Source: Paraburkholderia caribensis (lineage in GTDB: Bacteria > Pseudomonadota > Gammaproteobacteria > Burkholderiales > Burkholderiaceae). From it: a stretch of DNA of 64,000 nucleotides. Below the pieces are notes generated by a model. That model was not told where the DNA came from, made no database searches, and saw only the letters and a program-made list of their open reading frames with translations. The position numbers were made by a program, and so were the translations under genes. How positions within the stretch are numbered: position 1 is the stretch's first letter; each line of letters begins with the position of its first letter. Positions 36,221 to 45,446 of this stretch are shown piece after piece. The stretch lies in assembly GCF_002902945.1 (NCBI RefSeq), contig NZ_CP026101.1, positions 2,728,001 to 2,792,000 on the forward strand. Reading direction: 5' to 3'.

Positions 36221-36264
36221 TTTGCGAAAAACTATTGACCGCACAGGCGCCCCGTTTTCGCAAA
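36221..36264 (+). repeat. 44-bp dispersed palindromic repeat, copy 1
   Basis: TTTGCGAAAA, 24 bp including CCGCACAGGCGCCCCG, then TTTTCGCAAA. The arms are perfect inverted repeats. Other copies: 43554, 43713 and 44924. Confidence 0.85.
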
Positions 36265-36520
36265 ATTGGGCAGTGCAAATGGCCCATGAAGATCCAAGTG
36301 CATAAAGCGGATTTCGGGCATCCATGCGCATCATAACTAATCCTTGCAAGAAAAGCCCTGTGCTTCGCTATTCGCCGCTCGCCGGCGAAAGAGAGTGACC
36401 TGCAGTTCCGCGGACATCGTCATGCTCACTCACTGCGCTAACCTTTCAGCAACGAATGATAGCGACTTACGCGTATCAGAAAGACTACAGTGCCTCGTGA
36501 AGAGTAACGTTCGGATTATC

Positions 36521-36570
36521 CGGATCACGGTCCTAACCCGGAAAGCTCCCCAAAGCGCATAGCTTTTTCT
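36521..36570 (+). repeat. associated dispersed motif, copy 1
   Basis: GGATCACGGTCCTAACCCGG, then AAAGCTCCCC...CATAGCTTTT. Related sequences are at 43841-43897 and 47470-47524. Confidence 0.6.
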
Positions 36571-36851
36571 TTTACTAAGTATTAAGAGACTCAATTGCGC
36601 CGGATCGTCGTCAGTCAAATTGCAGCACGCGACAGCAGACTCGCGATTTCCGCCCCCTTTGCGCGCATGCATGTTTCGGCATTGCTTAGTCGCGCGGACT
36701 GCGAATTTGCGTGCTCCATGCTCCCCGAGTCCGAAGTCACTCAAAACGCAAACCGGTCGTTGCTTAACGCAAGAGCGGGTCCGAGTTTATGACGAGTCGA
36801 GTCGTCGATCTCTGCGGTCTAATTTGAGAATCGCAGCGATTGAAACCACTC

Positions 36852-38402
36852 CTATGATTCGACTCTGAACACCGCCACCGCCTCCCGCAACACGACAGCC
36901 TGCGCCTCGAGCGTCTTCGCCGCCGCCGCTGCCTGCTCGACGAGCGCCGCGTTCTGCTGTGTCACCTCGTCGATCTGGCCGATCGCCTTGTTGATCTGCT
37001 CGATGCCGTCGCTCTGCTCGTGCGCGGCACCTTCGATCTCCGACATGATGCCCGTCACGCGCTGCACGGAGTTCATCGCCTCTTCCATCGTCTTGCGCGC
37101 GTCGGCCACCAGCGACGCGCCCTGCGCAACCTGTGCCGTCGAATCGCCGATCAGCTCGCGAATCTCCTTCGCTGCTGCGCCCGAGCGCTGCGCGAGCGCG
37201 CGCACTTCCGATGCGACCACAGCAAAGCCTCTTCCCTGCTCGCCCGCGCGCGCCGCCTCGACGGCTGCGTTCAACGCGAGGATGTTGGTCTGAAACGCGA
37301 TGCCTTCGATGATGCCGATGATCTCCCCCACCTTGCGCGACGACGCGGTGATGCCGTCCATCGTCTGCGTCACGCGCGCGACCACGTCGCTGCCGCGCAC
37401 TACCGTGTCGAGCGCGCCTTGCGCAAGGCGGCTTGCGAGCTTCGCGTTGTCGGTGTTCTGCTTGACGGTCGCCGACAGCTCTTCCATGCTCGCCGCCGTC
37501 TCCTGAAGGGCGGCGGCCTGCTGTTCGGTGCGGCTCGACAGGTCCGCGTTGCCGGCGGCGATTTCGTTGGCGCCGAGCGTGATCGAATGGGTACTGCCGC
37601 GCACTTTCGACACCGTGTCGACGAGGCCGTCACGCATCTGCGAGAGCGCCTGCAGCAGTTGGCCCATCTCGTTGCGCGAGCGCACCTTGACCGAGGTCGT
37701 CAGGTCGCCTTCCGCCATGCTGCGAAAGTGGCGGATGGTCTGGTTCACCGGCTTCACGACAGCCGACGACAGGCCCGCGCGCGCTAACGCGCCGATTACG
37801 ACGGTGGCCACGCCGATCGCGATGAACAGACCCGTCGAGAGTGTGAAGCGCCGACTCAACTTGCCAGCCTCGCGCTGGCGGTTATCGTCCTGCGCGCGCT
37901 TGAGCGCGTCGATCGCCTTTGCGTAGACACCGTAAAAGCGGTCCGCCGTCTCGCCCTGGATCGTGCGGAACGTATTGAAGTCGTTGTCGACGAGCGCCTT
38001 GTGCTCCGGCTCGATCGCCTGGTTGACGAGTGCCGCGCGAGCCTGCGCCACGGTTTGGGCGAGCTTGCCCTCTTCTTCGCTGCCGAAGGGGCCCGCCATG
38101 TAGACGCGGAAATCCTCGTTCGACGACTCCAGCAGCTTGTGCGCGGCGGCGAGCAGTCCGTCCGTGTCCTTGCCGACGCTGAAAAGCGTCTCGTAGCTGC
38201 CGAGCGACAGGCGCACCTGCAGGAGTTTTTCCGAGCTCGACGTCAGCGCGTTCATCGCCGCCGATGACTGCTGCACGTTCTGCAGGCCATCGTTGGTGAA
38301 TTTCAGCGCGCCCCAACCGACGCCGATCACGATCAGGAGAAAAGCCGCGAAGATGCCGATGACGAGCGTCAGTCCTTGCCGGATGGTGATGTTTTTGAGC
38401 AT
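36852..38402 (-). CDS. methyl-accepting chemotaxis protein
   Basis: 516 residues from MLKNITIRQG at 38402. TM1 (LTLVIGIFAAFLLIVIGVGWGAL), a Tar-type four-helix ligand domain (residues ~35-190), TM2 (LFIAIGVATVVIGALA), HAMP (VVKPVNQTIRHFRSMAEGDLT), and a signalling domain with the hairpin-tip EGIAFQTNILALNAAVEAARAGEQGRGFAVVASEVR. There is no C-terminal CheR/CheB pentapeptide. It senses a periplasmic signal and controls CheA. Stand-alone; the ligand is unknown. Confidence 0.95.
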   Translation of the reverse strand: MLKNITIRQGLTLVIGIFAAFLLIVIGVGWGALKFTNDGLQNVQQSSAAMNALTSSSEKLLQVRLSLGSYETLFSVGKDTDGLLAAAHKLLESSNEDFRVYMAGPFGSEEEGKLAQTVAQARAALVNQAIEPEHKALVDNDFNTFRTIQGETADRFYGVYAKAIDALKRAQDDNRQREAGKLSRRFTLSTGLFIAIGVATVVIGALARAGLSSAVVKPVNQTIRHFRSMAEGDLTTSVKVRSRNEMGQLLQALSQMRDGLVDTVSKVRGSTHSITLGANEIAAGNADLSSRTEQQAAALQETAASMEELSATVKQNTDNAKLASRLAQGALDTVVRGSDVVARVTQTMDGITASSRKVGEIIGIIEGIAFQTNILALNAAVEAARAGEQGRGFAVVASEVRALAQRSGAAAKEIRELIGDSTAQVAQGASLVADARKTMEEAMNSVQRVTGIMSEIEGAAHEQSDGIEQINKAIGQIDEVTQQNAALVEQAAAAAKTLEAQAVVLREAVAVFRVES

Positions 38403-38555
38403 GAGTGTCCGTGACGTGCTGTCGGCCAGCCGGGATGGCAGCCCCATCGATGGCTATCGGCAGCAAGGGACGGACTCCGAATAGGGAGAATCCATGACGT
38501 AGCATGTGGGATGGCGCGCTCTGCGCCGGCTCCCTCGAACGCTGTCTGCGCTTTG

Positions 38556-38990
38556 CTACCGTGGAAGCCGGGGTTTTGCACGGGCTACCTGCACGTCCGC
38601 ACGCACGATGTGCCAGAGCATGGAGAAGCTGGTGCCGCCGACCGTCGGGTAGGTGTCCGCGTGACAGTTGTCCGACAGCGGATCGCAAGCGATCGTCATC
38701 GTCTGCTTGTCGTTGAACGTGATCTTGACGATCGGGCTCTCGAGCGCGCCCTTCTGGATGGGTTCGAGTTCGTATGTACAGGGAACGGCTTTGGGAGCGG
38801 TTCCTGTCCTGTCGCCCTTTATCAGCAGCGTTGCAGTTTTCGAAGGCGAACTGTCGAAACGAAGCTCGACTGAGTCGCCGCTGTCGGCGCTACCTTTCAT
38901 CGATACGGGCACCGATGAGGGGACTGCGATGGATGCCAGCGGCAGCGCGAATAGCGCCGCGCTCAGGCATGCAAGAAGAGAGATACGCAT
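38556..38990 (-). CDS. exported protein of unknown function
   Basis: 144 residues from MRISLLACLSAALFALPLAS, a clear Sec signal peptide (cleavage about after SIA). The mature beta-rich domain has VELRFDSSPSKTATLLIKG, two Cys (VPCTYE, IACDPLSDNC) and a closing SMLWHIVRADVQVA. The upstream in-frame extension to 39086 is rejected because it would bury the signal. Monocistronic, divergent from the WecA-type gene at 39125. Confidence 0.65.
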   Translation of the reverse strand: MRISLLACLSAALFALPLASIAVPSSVPVSMKGSADSGDSVELRFDSSPSKTATLLIKGDRTGTAPKAVPCTYELEPIQKGALESPIVKITFNDKQTMTIACDPLSDNCHADTYPTVGGTSFSMLWHIVRADVQVARAKPRLPR

Positions 38991-39124
38991 CTTCGACCGT
39001 ACGGCTTGAATATGCAGCGCATTATGGGCGAAAACGGCGCCGTCTGCCGCCGAGCCGTCAACCCGTCCGGGCCCGCTGCGTTTCATTTGTATAATCCACC
39101 GTTTGCCTTTCCGGCCTCCACTTC

Positions 39125-40219
39125 ATGCTCAGTTTCGCGCTCGGCTTCATCGTTTCACTACTGGTCACTCTCGTGATCGTGCGGTATGCGCATCTGCATG
39201 AAACGTTTGCGGACAACGATCTGGCCGGCGTGCAGAAATTCCACGCGCGGCCCGTGCCGCGGATCGGCGGAACGGGGATTCTGGTCGGGCTGGTCGCTTC
39301 GGCGATCCAGTTGTACGGCGCGTATCCGGCCGTTTCGGCGGGTATTCTCGGCATTGTCGCGTGCGGGCTTCCGGCGTTTGCCTCGGGTCTGATCGAAGAC
39401 CTGACGAAAAAGGTGTCGCCTCTGGCCCGGTTGATCTGCACGATGGTCGCCGCAGCGCTCGCTTATTTCGTGCTGGGAATCGCCGTCACGCGCATCAGCG
39501 TGCCGCCACTCGATTTTCTGCTCTCGTATGCGGCCATTTCCTGCGCGGTGACGGTGCTGGCAGTCGCGGCGCTCGCCAATGCGATTAATATCATCGACGG
39601 CTTCAACGGGCTGGCGTCGATGGTCGCGTTCATGATGTTCGCGTCGCTGGCGTATGTGGCGTTTCAGGTCCATGACCCGATCGTGCTGTCGGCATCGCTC
39701 ATCATGATGGGCGCGGTAATGGGCTTCTTTATCTGGAACTTCCCCGCCGGGCTGATCTTTCTCGGCGACGGCGGAGCGTACTTCATCGGTTTCATGCTCG
39801 GCGAACTGTCGATCATGCTCGTGATGCGCAATCGCGATGTGTCGGCGTGGTATCCCGTGCTGCTGTTTATGTATCCGATCTTCGAGACTTGCTTCTCTAT
39901 CTACCGGAAGAAGTTTATTCGCGGAATGTCGCCCGGGATTCCCGATGGCGTGCATCTGCATATGCTCGTTTATAAGCGGCTTATGCGGTGGGCGGTGGGC
40001 TCGAGGACGGCGCGCGAATTGACGCGGCGCAATTCGCTGACGTCGCCGTATTTGTGGCTACTGTGCCTGATCGCGGTGATACCCGCCACACTCTTCTGGC
40101 GCCACACGCTGCATTTGTTCTGTTTCGTGGTGGTGTTCGCGGCGACGTACGTGTGGTTGTACATGAGCATCGTGCGATTCAAGGTGCCGCGCTGGCTGGT
40201 GGTCCGAAGGCACCGGTGA
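39125..40219 (+). CDS. WecA-family glycosyl-1-phosphate transferase
   Basis: 364 residues with about 11 membrane spans. It transfers a (N-acetyl)hexosamine-1-phosphate to undecaprenyl phosphate, the initiating step for a surface glycan. Family motifs: FHARPVPRIGGTGILVGL after TM1, ANAINIIDGFNGLAS (the DD/N-x3-D catalytic loop), FLGDGGAYFIGF, and the His-rich cytoplasmic loop GIPDGVHLHMLVYKRLM. Most like the WbpL/WbcO branch. Its promoter must lie in the short gap (38991-39124) shared with the exported protein. A fragment copy lies at 44360. Confidence 0.88.
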   Translation: MLSFALGFIVSLLVTLVIVRYAHLHETFADNDLAGVQKFHARPVPRIGGTGILVGLVASAIQLYGAYPAVSAGILGIVACGLPAFASGLIEDLTKKVSPLARLICTMVAAALAYFVLGIAVTRISVPPLDFLLSYAAISCAVTVLAVAALANAINIIDGFNGLASMVAFMMFASLAYVAFQVHDPIVLSASLIMMGAVMGFFIWNFPAGLIFLGDGGAYFIGFMLGELSIMLVMRNRDVSAWYPVLLFMYPIFETCFSIYRKKFIRGMSPGIPDGVHLHMLVYKRLMRWAVGSRTARELTRRNSLTSPYLWLLCLIAVIPATLFWRHTLHLFCFVVVFAATYVWLYMSIVRFKVPRWLVVRRHR

Positions 40220-40438
40220 AGCGCCCGCAGCAGGGAGACTGGCGTGGCGTTTTCCGTGAAGCGACCAGCCCACACGGTCATGCGACGCGACAGACATCGG
40301 GCAATGTCAATCAACGTTGCCGTCAACTGACGCTTCAGACCAAAAGGTGCGACACAGGATTTCAAAAAATGAAAAAGGCCGCGCCCGAAAGACGCAGCCT
40401 TGCTTCGATTGTTGTCCGTCCTTAACCCTACGCCTGCG

Positions 40439-40549
40439 CTATGACATGCGCCGACGAGCGCGGTCAACTTTTCGGCCGTTTCGGTCCATGACCAGACCGA
40501 ATACAGACAAAGCGACAGCCACGCCAAGCGCAAAGAAACTGAAGCCCAT
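40439..40549 (-). CDS. membrane microprotein, family copy 1
   Basis: 36 residues. MGFSFFALGVAVALSVFGLV forms one membrane span, then a basic tail DRNGRKVDRARRRMS. GGGAG lies at ideal spacing before the ATG. It shares layout with the microproteins at 40573, 40896 and 44605: a span of ~20 residues, then GRK-x2-R-x-RR and a short Arg end. Predicted N-out/C-in in the inner membrane. Confidence 0.6.
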   Translation of the reverse strand: MGFSFFALGVAVALSVFGLVMDRNGRKVDRARRRMS

Positions 40550-40572
40550 ACGATTCTCCCTTTCGTGGAAGC

Positions 40573-40692
40573 TTAACGTGAACTGCGCGGAAGACGTCGT
40601 TGACGCTTGACCCTGTTTGCATTGTGCTCCATCAGCGCGCCAAGTCCACACATGACGACTGCGGCGCCGAACACCAGAATACTGATATCCAT
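40573..40692 (-). CDS. membrane microprotein, family copy 2
   Basis: 39 residues. MDISILVFGAAVVMCGLGAL is the span and EHNANRVKRQRRLPRSSR the basic tail. GAGGAGAACGAGCA precedes the ATG. It lies 23 bp upstream of copy 1 on the same strand, so the two probably share a transcript. Confidence 0.6.
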   Translation of the reverse strand: MDISILVFGAAVVMCGLGALMEHNANRVKRQRRLPRSSR

Positions 40693-40895
40693 TGCTCGTT
40701 CTCCTCGCTCGGAGTTGCTCCTTGCATACACGTTAGCACGAAACTCCCGATCGAACCTCGTCTTGAAGTCAGGCCTGGCATACGCCTGCTGGCAACCCAT
40801 TACCGCCTCTTCGTGCACGGCTCGCAAAAGGAAGCATGCCGACGATGTTGCCCTCTACAAAAACGGAACACAGGCTATGCAACTGAATTGGACAA

Positions 40896-41012
40896 TCAGC
40901 GCAAGATACGCCGCCGTCGCTGTCGTTCACGCTTGCGACCGCGACTGCTCATGTAAGCACCGTAACCCAGAATCGGCGCCAGGAGAGATAGGACGAACAA
41001 ACCGAGATTCAT
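40896..41012 (-). CDS. membrane microprotein, family copy 3
   Basis: 38 residues. MNLGLFVLSLLAPILGYGAY is the span and SSRGRKRERQRRRRILR the tail. CGGAGATCAATT precedes the ATG. About 200 bp upstream of copy 2, same strand. Confidence 0.6.
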   Translation of the reverse strand: MNLGLFVLSLLAPILGYGAYMSSRGRKRERQRRRRILR

Positions 41013-41382
41013 AATTGATCTCCGCTCATCGGATGCCCAGATTGCGGCAAGCGTACCACACCGATGAAAGCTCGGGGTCTTGTCAGAAGGCGATGCGGTG
41101 TCGTGTTGAGCCGCGCACGCCGCCGCGCCACAACTAGCCGGCGGCATAGACTCCCACCTTTCTCAATTCCCCTACGCACGTTATTCATCATCGTCGCACG
41201 ACAGTTCCGGCTTTCCGGGGCTCTTGCATTGCTCCCGAGTGCAGTGACGCTTTAGCGACCGGGCCTGGCTCCATTTCAACGTCAGTCGATTCGTGATGGA
41301 ACCGCCGATGAGCATCAACCAGAGGTTCGTTATCCTGATTCGCGTGGACGCACTGGGCGCCGGCCCGGCTCCAACGTCCCAT
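41013..41382. other. gap, no supported gene
   Basis: No gene, repeat or clear hairpin. It must contain the promoter of the microprotein genes on its left edge. Confidence 0.4.
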
Positions 41383-41634
41383 TCATCCAAGATCCGTGAG
41401 TATCTTCCGCAGCAGCGCGAGCCTTCGGATCTGCAGTGGAACCAAATAGAATCTTTGTTCGATCTCGGCAATCCTGGTGAGCCAGTAGGACACGCCGAGA
41501 CTAAAGGCGGTATCAAGGATATTCGTGTTGCTGAGATGGCGTATTACCGCTTCAAGATGCGCCAGTTCGGGGTCGGCTAATGCCGCCGGTGATTTTGGCG
41601 TGTGGCTTACCGCAATCGCTGATGACCTGGGCTT
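41383..41634 (-). CDS. small helical protein, unknown
   Basis: 83 residues from an ATG with AGGGGGCG upstream. The last 65 residues (LAHLEAVIRHL ... VSYWLTRIAEIEQRFYLVP...RRLALLRKILTDLG) form a convincing amphipathic helical domain, while the first 20 look less protein-like, so the real start may differ. No family recognised. Confidence 0.45.
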   Translation of the reverse strand, partial: KPRSSAIAVSHTPKSPAALADPELAHLEAVIRHLSNTNILDTAFSLGVSYWLTRIAEIEQRFYLVPLQIRRLALLRKILTDLG

Positions 41635-42004
41635 CATTGCGCGCCCCCTGACGGGGCAGCCACGTCCAGCACTGGGTTGCAAAAAACTGTTCTTTGCGAG
41701 GTGCGCGAGAGGAACCGGGCCGGCGCGATGAATGCGATAGCTGGTTGTCTTTTGACCACATGATAGTGAAGCCCCGTTATACGTTGCATGGCACTCTGAA
41801 TTAGTTTTCGTTAATTCAGAGTGCCCATGCCAAACGGAAGTCAAGGCACGGCAGGCGAAGGGGCGCACGGCAAGGCGTTCGCCGCCGTTCTCTAGCAGTG
41901 CAAACGCGGCCTGCCGCGTCGATTATCGCGAACGCGGCGAAATTTCTGACTGATGGGCGCTGCTCAGCTCATGGAATCCGCAGTGCTCTTTGGGAACCGA
42001 GCCT

Positions 42005-42946
42005 TTACAAGAACGAGCGGAAAACGGCGAATTGCTTCTGCCTGTCCTCAGCCTGTGTGATGCGCTTGACTACCTGATTAAGCGCGGTTTCCATATCGCG
42101 ACGGTAACGGAGCAAGAAGTCTGGGTGATTGCACTCAATGATGAGTTGCCCTGCCCCTCTACCCTTCCTGATGCGTAGACGGGTAATGTGCGCCCCTGGC
42201 GGGAGGCTCTCGCCGTTGAGCTCACGCAGCAGTTGCCCGGACGTGTAGCTTTCCGCAAGATAGCTGATATCGTTTGATCGCTTGATCAGAGTCGAGTTGG
42301 TCACCACCCTTGAGATCGCAAGGAGTTTCCGTCCTACCGCGAACGTCAGTTTGCTTTCGCTAAACAGAGATCTGACGGCGAGAGGTAGTTGGCCAATAGA
42401 AACGGCATCGCTTATGTTCCTGCGAGGAATACGCAGCGCGCGTGAGCAGGCGCTGTAGCTCGTCCATTCACCGTTCACTATTCCTTGATGGTAGCGGTTG
42501 GATATGGACATCGGCAGGTCCGGTGATGGGTGTATGAACCTGTCTCTGCGGGCAGCTGATACTGCTTTCGCCGAGTTCGACATACGGCCTTTTACCAGCG
42601 CGAGGACCGCCTTTGCTGGCAGTTTGCCGCCGGCAGTAATATGCGGCCTGATTCGCTTAAGTACCGCCTCTTGACCTTCCTGCGCTATGACGCCACGAAT
42701 GACGCGTACCGTGTGAGCGGTGACCTGGGAAATGTCCGCGAACATTCCCATTAGTTCGGCTGGCAGCGAGCCCATTCGCAGGGCAACCGACAGATTTGTC
42801 TGGCTCACCTTTAACGCGCGCGACGCGTCCGCCTGGGTGGTCCATTTGCCGCTCTCGAGTCCTCGTTGATACAGATACGCCACCAGAAAGCTCGGATGCA
42901 GCACTACTCGTTGACGAGATCGATTGCGGCTTTTGTCTTTGCTCAC
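42005..42946 (-). CDS. DNA-binding protein with two HTH-like repeats
   Basis: About 313 residues from the GTG at 42946, which has AAGGGGGGG upstream (an ATG ten codons further up is the alternative). Two halves repeat the same plan. One is YLYQRGLESGKWTTQADASRALKVSQTNLSVALRMGSLP; the other is RYHQGIVNGEWTSYSACSRALRIPRRNISDAVSIGQLP. Each is an ~80-residue helical unit with a helix-turn-helix reminiscent of the KorB/ParB central domain. The C-terminus (HITRLRIRKGRGAGQLIIEC) is a possible dimerisation beta domain. It is probably a regulator or partition-like protein of an integrated element. Confidence 0.65.
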   Translation of the reverse strand: MSKDKSRNRSRQRVVLHPSFLVAYLYQRGLESGKWTTQADASRALKVSQTNLSVALRMGSLPAELMGMFADISQVTAHTVRVIRGVIAQEGQEAVLKRIRPHITAGGKLPAKAVLALVKGRMSNSAKAVSAARRDRFIHPSPDLPMSISNRYHQGIVNGEWTSYSACSRALRIPRRNISDAVSIGQLPLAVRSLFSESKLTFAVGRKLLAISRVVTNSTLIKRSNDISYLAESYTSGQLLRELNGESLPPGAHITRLRIRKGRGAGQLIIECNHPDFLLRYRRDMETALNQVVKRITQAEDRQKQFAVFRSFL

Positions 42947-43553
42947 TGCCCCCCCTTCAGCGGTCGACCGTTCCATTAGCGAAATCATAAAATACACGAA
43001 TGCGCTGTCGGATGGCGGCGCTATGAAGCCCAAGAAATAGCGTCTTTTCGGCGAGACACTGCGAAGCACCTCAGATCCGGAACGGAGCAGACGAAAAACA
43101 CCGGCTGCGCAACCGCGGCGTCCGCGCTAACCCGCACGCCATCTCCGCGCGGGTGCGCCAAGTGTGTGGCTCGCGACGCGCATGGCTACTGACGCGGCTT
43201 GGCAACGGTCGATGTAGTGCTACGACGATGCGTCAACGCAGTCCCGGATCTCAGCGTCGCAGCTTCTAACTACTGTGAGCGCTAGATGATCGCAAAACGG
43301 CACAACTGGACCGTGGAACGACGGGAACGCCAGAGGCCAGGGCGGCTTTCATCCTCGAAAATATTGACCCGATATTTCGTGCGACGATGGCGCCCCGGCC
43401 TCCGGCAAATGCCTCGGCGACAACCGCCCAGTTACCCAGGACTGCTTCGGGAATTTCCAAGGACGAAAGGCGCCGGTAGCCGAGCCGGATAAGGTGTCGA
43501 TTCTTCCGGGCATACCATGCCAAGTCCCTGATCTTGCGGCATAAATGGCTCAA

Positions 43554-43597
43554 TTTGCGAAAACTCAACGTCCGCACACGTATTCTGCTTTCGCAAA
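43554..43597 (+). repeat. 44-bp dispersed palindromic repeat, copy 2
   Basis: TTTGCGAAAA ... GTCCGCACA ... TTTCGCAAA, the same 44-bp length as copy 1, with the interior more diverged. Confidence 0.75.
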
Positions 43598-43712
43598 ACT
43601 TCGCAGCATATCCGTAAGAGTCACCGAGGCGTCAACATGCGAGCTGGATCACGGTCCTGATTCTCTGACACTAAAGCCGCAAGTCGCTGATTTCGCATAG
43701 AAAACGGATCGA

Positions 43713-43756
43713 TTTGCGAAAAGCCGTCGTCCGCACAGCCGCCCCGTTTTCGCAAA
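43713..43756 (+). repeat. 44-bp dispersed palindromic repeat, copy 3
   Basis: TTTGCGAAAA ... GTCCGCACAGCCGCCCCG ... TTTTCGCAAA. The arms are perfect and the centre is close to copy 1. Confidence 0.85.
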
Positions 43757-43840
43757 GGTGTACGTGCTCGCCCGATGCGGACAACGGCGGCCTCGGGGGC
43801 GTCGGCGAAGCGAATCGCCTCCTGTGATATGACGACTGGA

Positions 43841-43897
43841 CGAGCCGGCTCACGGTCTAAACCCGGAATGGTCTCTGAAATCGTATAGCTTTTGTTC
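43841..43897 (+). repeat. associated dispersed motif, copy 2
   Basis: CGAGCCGGCTCACGGTCTAA, ACCCGGAATGG ... CGTATAGCTTTT. Compare 36521-36570. Confidence 0.6.
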
Positions 43898-44359
43898 AAG
43901 CACAGCGCTATTTGAAGCAGGCTTCGGCTTCCGGACTGTACAGCTTCTCGATCAGTAGCCTGATCCGTTCCGCTTGGTGGCATTTCCTCGGCTAGGTGCA
44001 CCTGCATGATCTTTCGCTATGGCGGGTGCGCTAGCAAACGCTCTCTCGCCGTAGGGTGGCATTGTGCGGGCTACGCGGCCACGTCAATCAGCGTGTCTGA
44101 ATTCGCGCGAGCTGGTCCTGCAAGTAAATCTCTCTCGATACCACCGTTATGTCGACGCAGGCTTCAGCTTTATAGTGATTCGTCGAGTGATGGGCTGCCC
44201 GTCTGGTTGACCGCGAACGCGCTTATTTCCGCGACAGCGCGGCGGCCCGAACGTAACGACTGAACAACCAGCCAGGAGTAAAAAGGGGGCTTCAGATCGC
44301 GTAAAGTGACTCGTCCGGTTCGCCGGTTTCATTACGCCCGACGAGGGACCCGCGTGTGT

Positions 44360-44447
44360 CGGCGCAGTATGCGCATCTCTATGAAAGTTTTGCGCATACA
44401 GACCTTGCTGGCACAGGATTCCGCACGCGGCCGGTGCCCCATACGGA
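44360..44447 (+). pseudogene. fragment of a WecA-family gene
   Basis: Encodes QYAHLYESFAHTDLAG followed by TRPVPHT, matching RYAHLHETFADNDLAG ... ARPVPRI of the intact gene at 39125 (bases ~39176-39266). Similarity stops on both sides, so only an ~88-bp relic remains. Confidence 0.75.
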
Positions 44448-44604
44448 CTGTCTCGGCCTCGACAGAGGCCGATTCCCGCATTCGCCTGGTTTAACCGACA
44501 ACCCGGCAAAAACGATATCGCCTTTGGCGCGCCCGTGCACGCCGGGCGCCGAAGGTGCTGCTATTGATGAAGCCCGCAGCCCGCGTTGCGCGCGAGAAAT
44601 ACGA

Positions 44605-44724
44605 TCAGCGGGAAACGCGGGGATGCCGACGTTCGCGATCTGCCTTGCGGCCGAGGTTGCTCATGTGCACGCCATACGCACAAATCGCAGCCGTCAGGAC
44701 TAGCGCAACAACACCGAAGCCCAT
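44605..44724 (-). CDS. membrane microprotein, family copy 4
   Basis: 39 residues. MGFGVVALVLTAAICAYGVH is the span and MSNLGRKADRERRHPRVSR the tail. CGGAGACTGACT precedes the ATG. The same plan as the three copies at 40.4-41.0 kb, 3.6 kb away. Confidence 0.6.
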   Translation of the reverse strand: MGFGVVALVLTAAICAYGVHMSNLGRKADRERRHPRVSR

Positions 44725-45446
44725 AGTCAGTCTCCGTTCATAGTCGATTACTAGCGACAACCCTTTCTCTCTCCTGGCAATCGAACGGGTAAGGCAAGCG
44801 CAATTACGCGTTGCCGGGGGCAACGCCCCGCCCCATCGACCTTTACACAGGAGCCGCACCCCACGACGCAGCATAGCACGCTGAGTGCGGCCCCAGAACC
44901 GCACGACAGCGAGAAACACCAGTATCGCGAAAACCCATCGACCGCACGGGCGGCCCGTTCTCGCTAAGCTGCGGCGTAACGAGGCATCCGGAGACGAGCC
45001 GGATGACGGTCCATAGCTCGCGGACATGCAACTCCAGTTCCTGGCTTCCTCGAAGCAACCGTCGATCGCCCTCGGCCCCGCTGGTCGCAGGGTACACAGT
45101 TCTCTCAAGGCGACGTTCGACGCGTCGTAGCGAAATTAAAAACCAAGGCGGTGGCTCGGCCCATCCCTTGCCGCCGTCCGTCTCGCGCATCAGGGCGTGC
45201 GGAGCAAGTCCGTTTTTCGCTAATTCCGATCCGCCCGTTGAACGTATTGCGCGCCTGTTCTGGGACGCATTGGCGACAACCATTCTCTACGCGGTCGTCG
45301 GCACCGTATGACCAAGGTCCTTGGTGAGACGGCGATGGCGCGACCCTGCACGCCATGCCGGGCTATACGACTCCGCGACAGTGGCCTACCCAACGACTGT
45401 AGAAGGTGAACCCAACTGCGCCTTCGCCGATCACCCAGCGCAGCCT
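44725..45446. other. gap with repeat units
   Basis: No gene with a ribosome site. It holds the diverged 44-bp repeat at 44924 and a weak inverted copy near 45185-45221. The minus-strand frame 44950-45150 is helical-looking (RRVERRLERTVYP ... HVRELWTVIRLV) but unsupported. Confidence 0.45.
44924..44967 (+). repeat. 44-bp dispersed palindromic repeat, copy 4
   Basis: ATCGCGAAAA ... GACCGCACGGGCGGCCCG ... TTCTCGCTAA, the same 44-bp spacing with mutated arms. Confidence 0.65.

Larger units (their letters stand above)
35594..36851. other. 1.3-kb gene-poor gap with repeat units
   Basis: No supported gene. It contains a 44-bp palindromic repeat (36221-36264) and an associated motif near 36521-36570, both repeated in the 43-47.5 kb stretch. 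Confidence 0.5.
42947..44359. other. 1.4-kb gap with dispersed repeat units
   Basis: No gene with a ribosome site. It holds two 44-bp palindromic repeats (43554, 43713) and an associated motif (43841). Minus-strand frames through the repeats give a recurring peptide (CENG-x2-VRT-x3-FRK), but the frames lack starts. Confidence 0.5.

Noticed and set aside
43621..44007. 128-codon minus-strand frame through the repeat units
   Set aside because: It gives peptide pieces that recur because of the 44-bp repeat, with no start signal; treated as non-coding repeat DNA.
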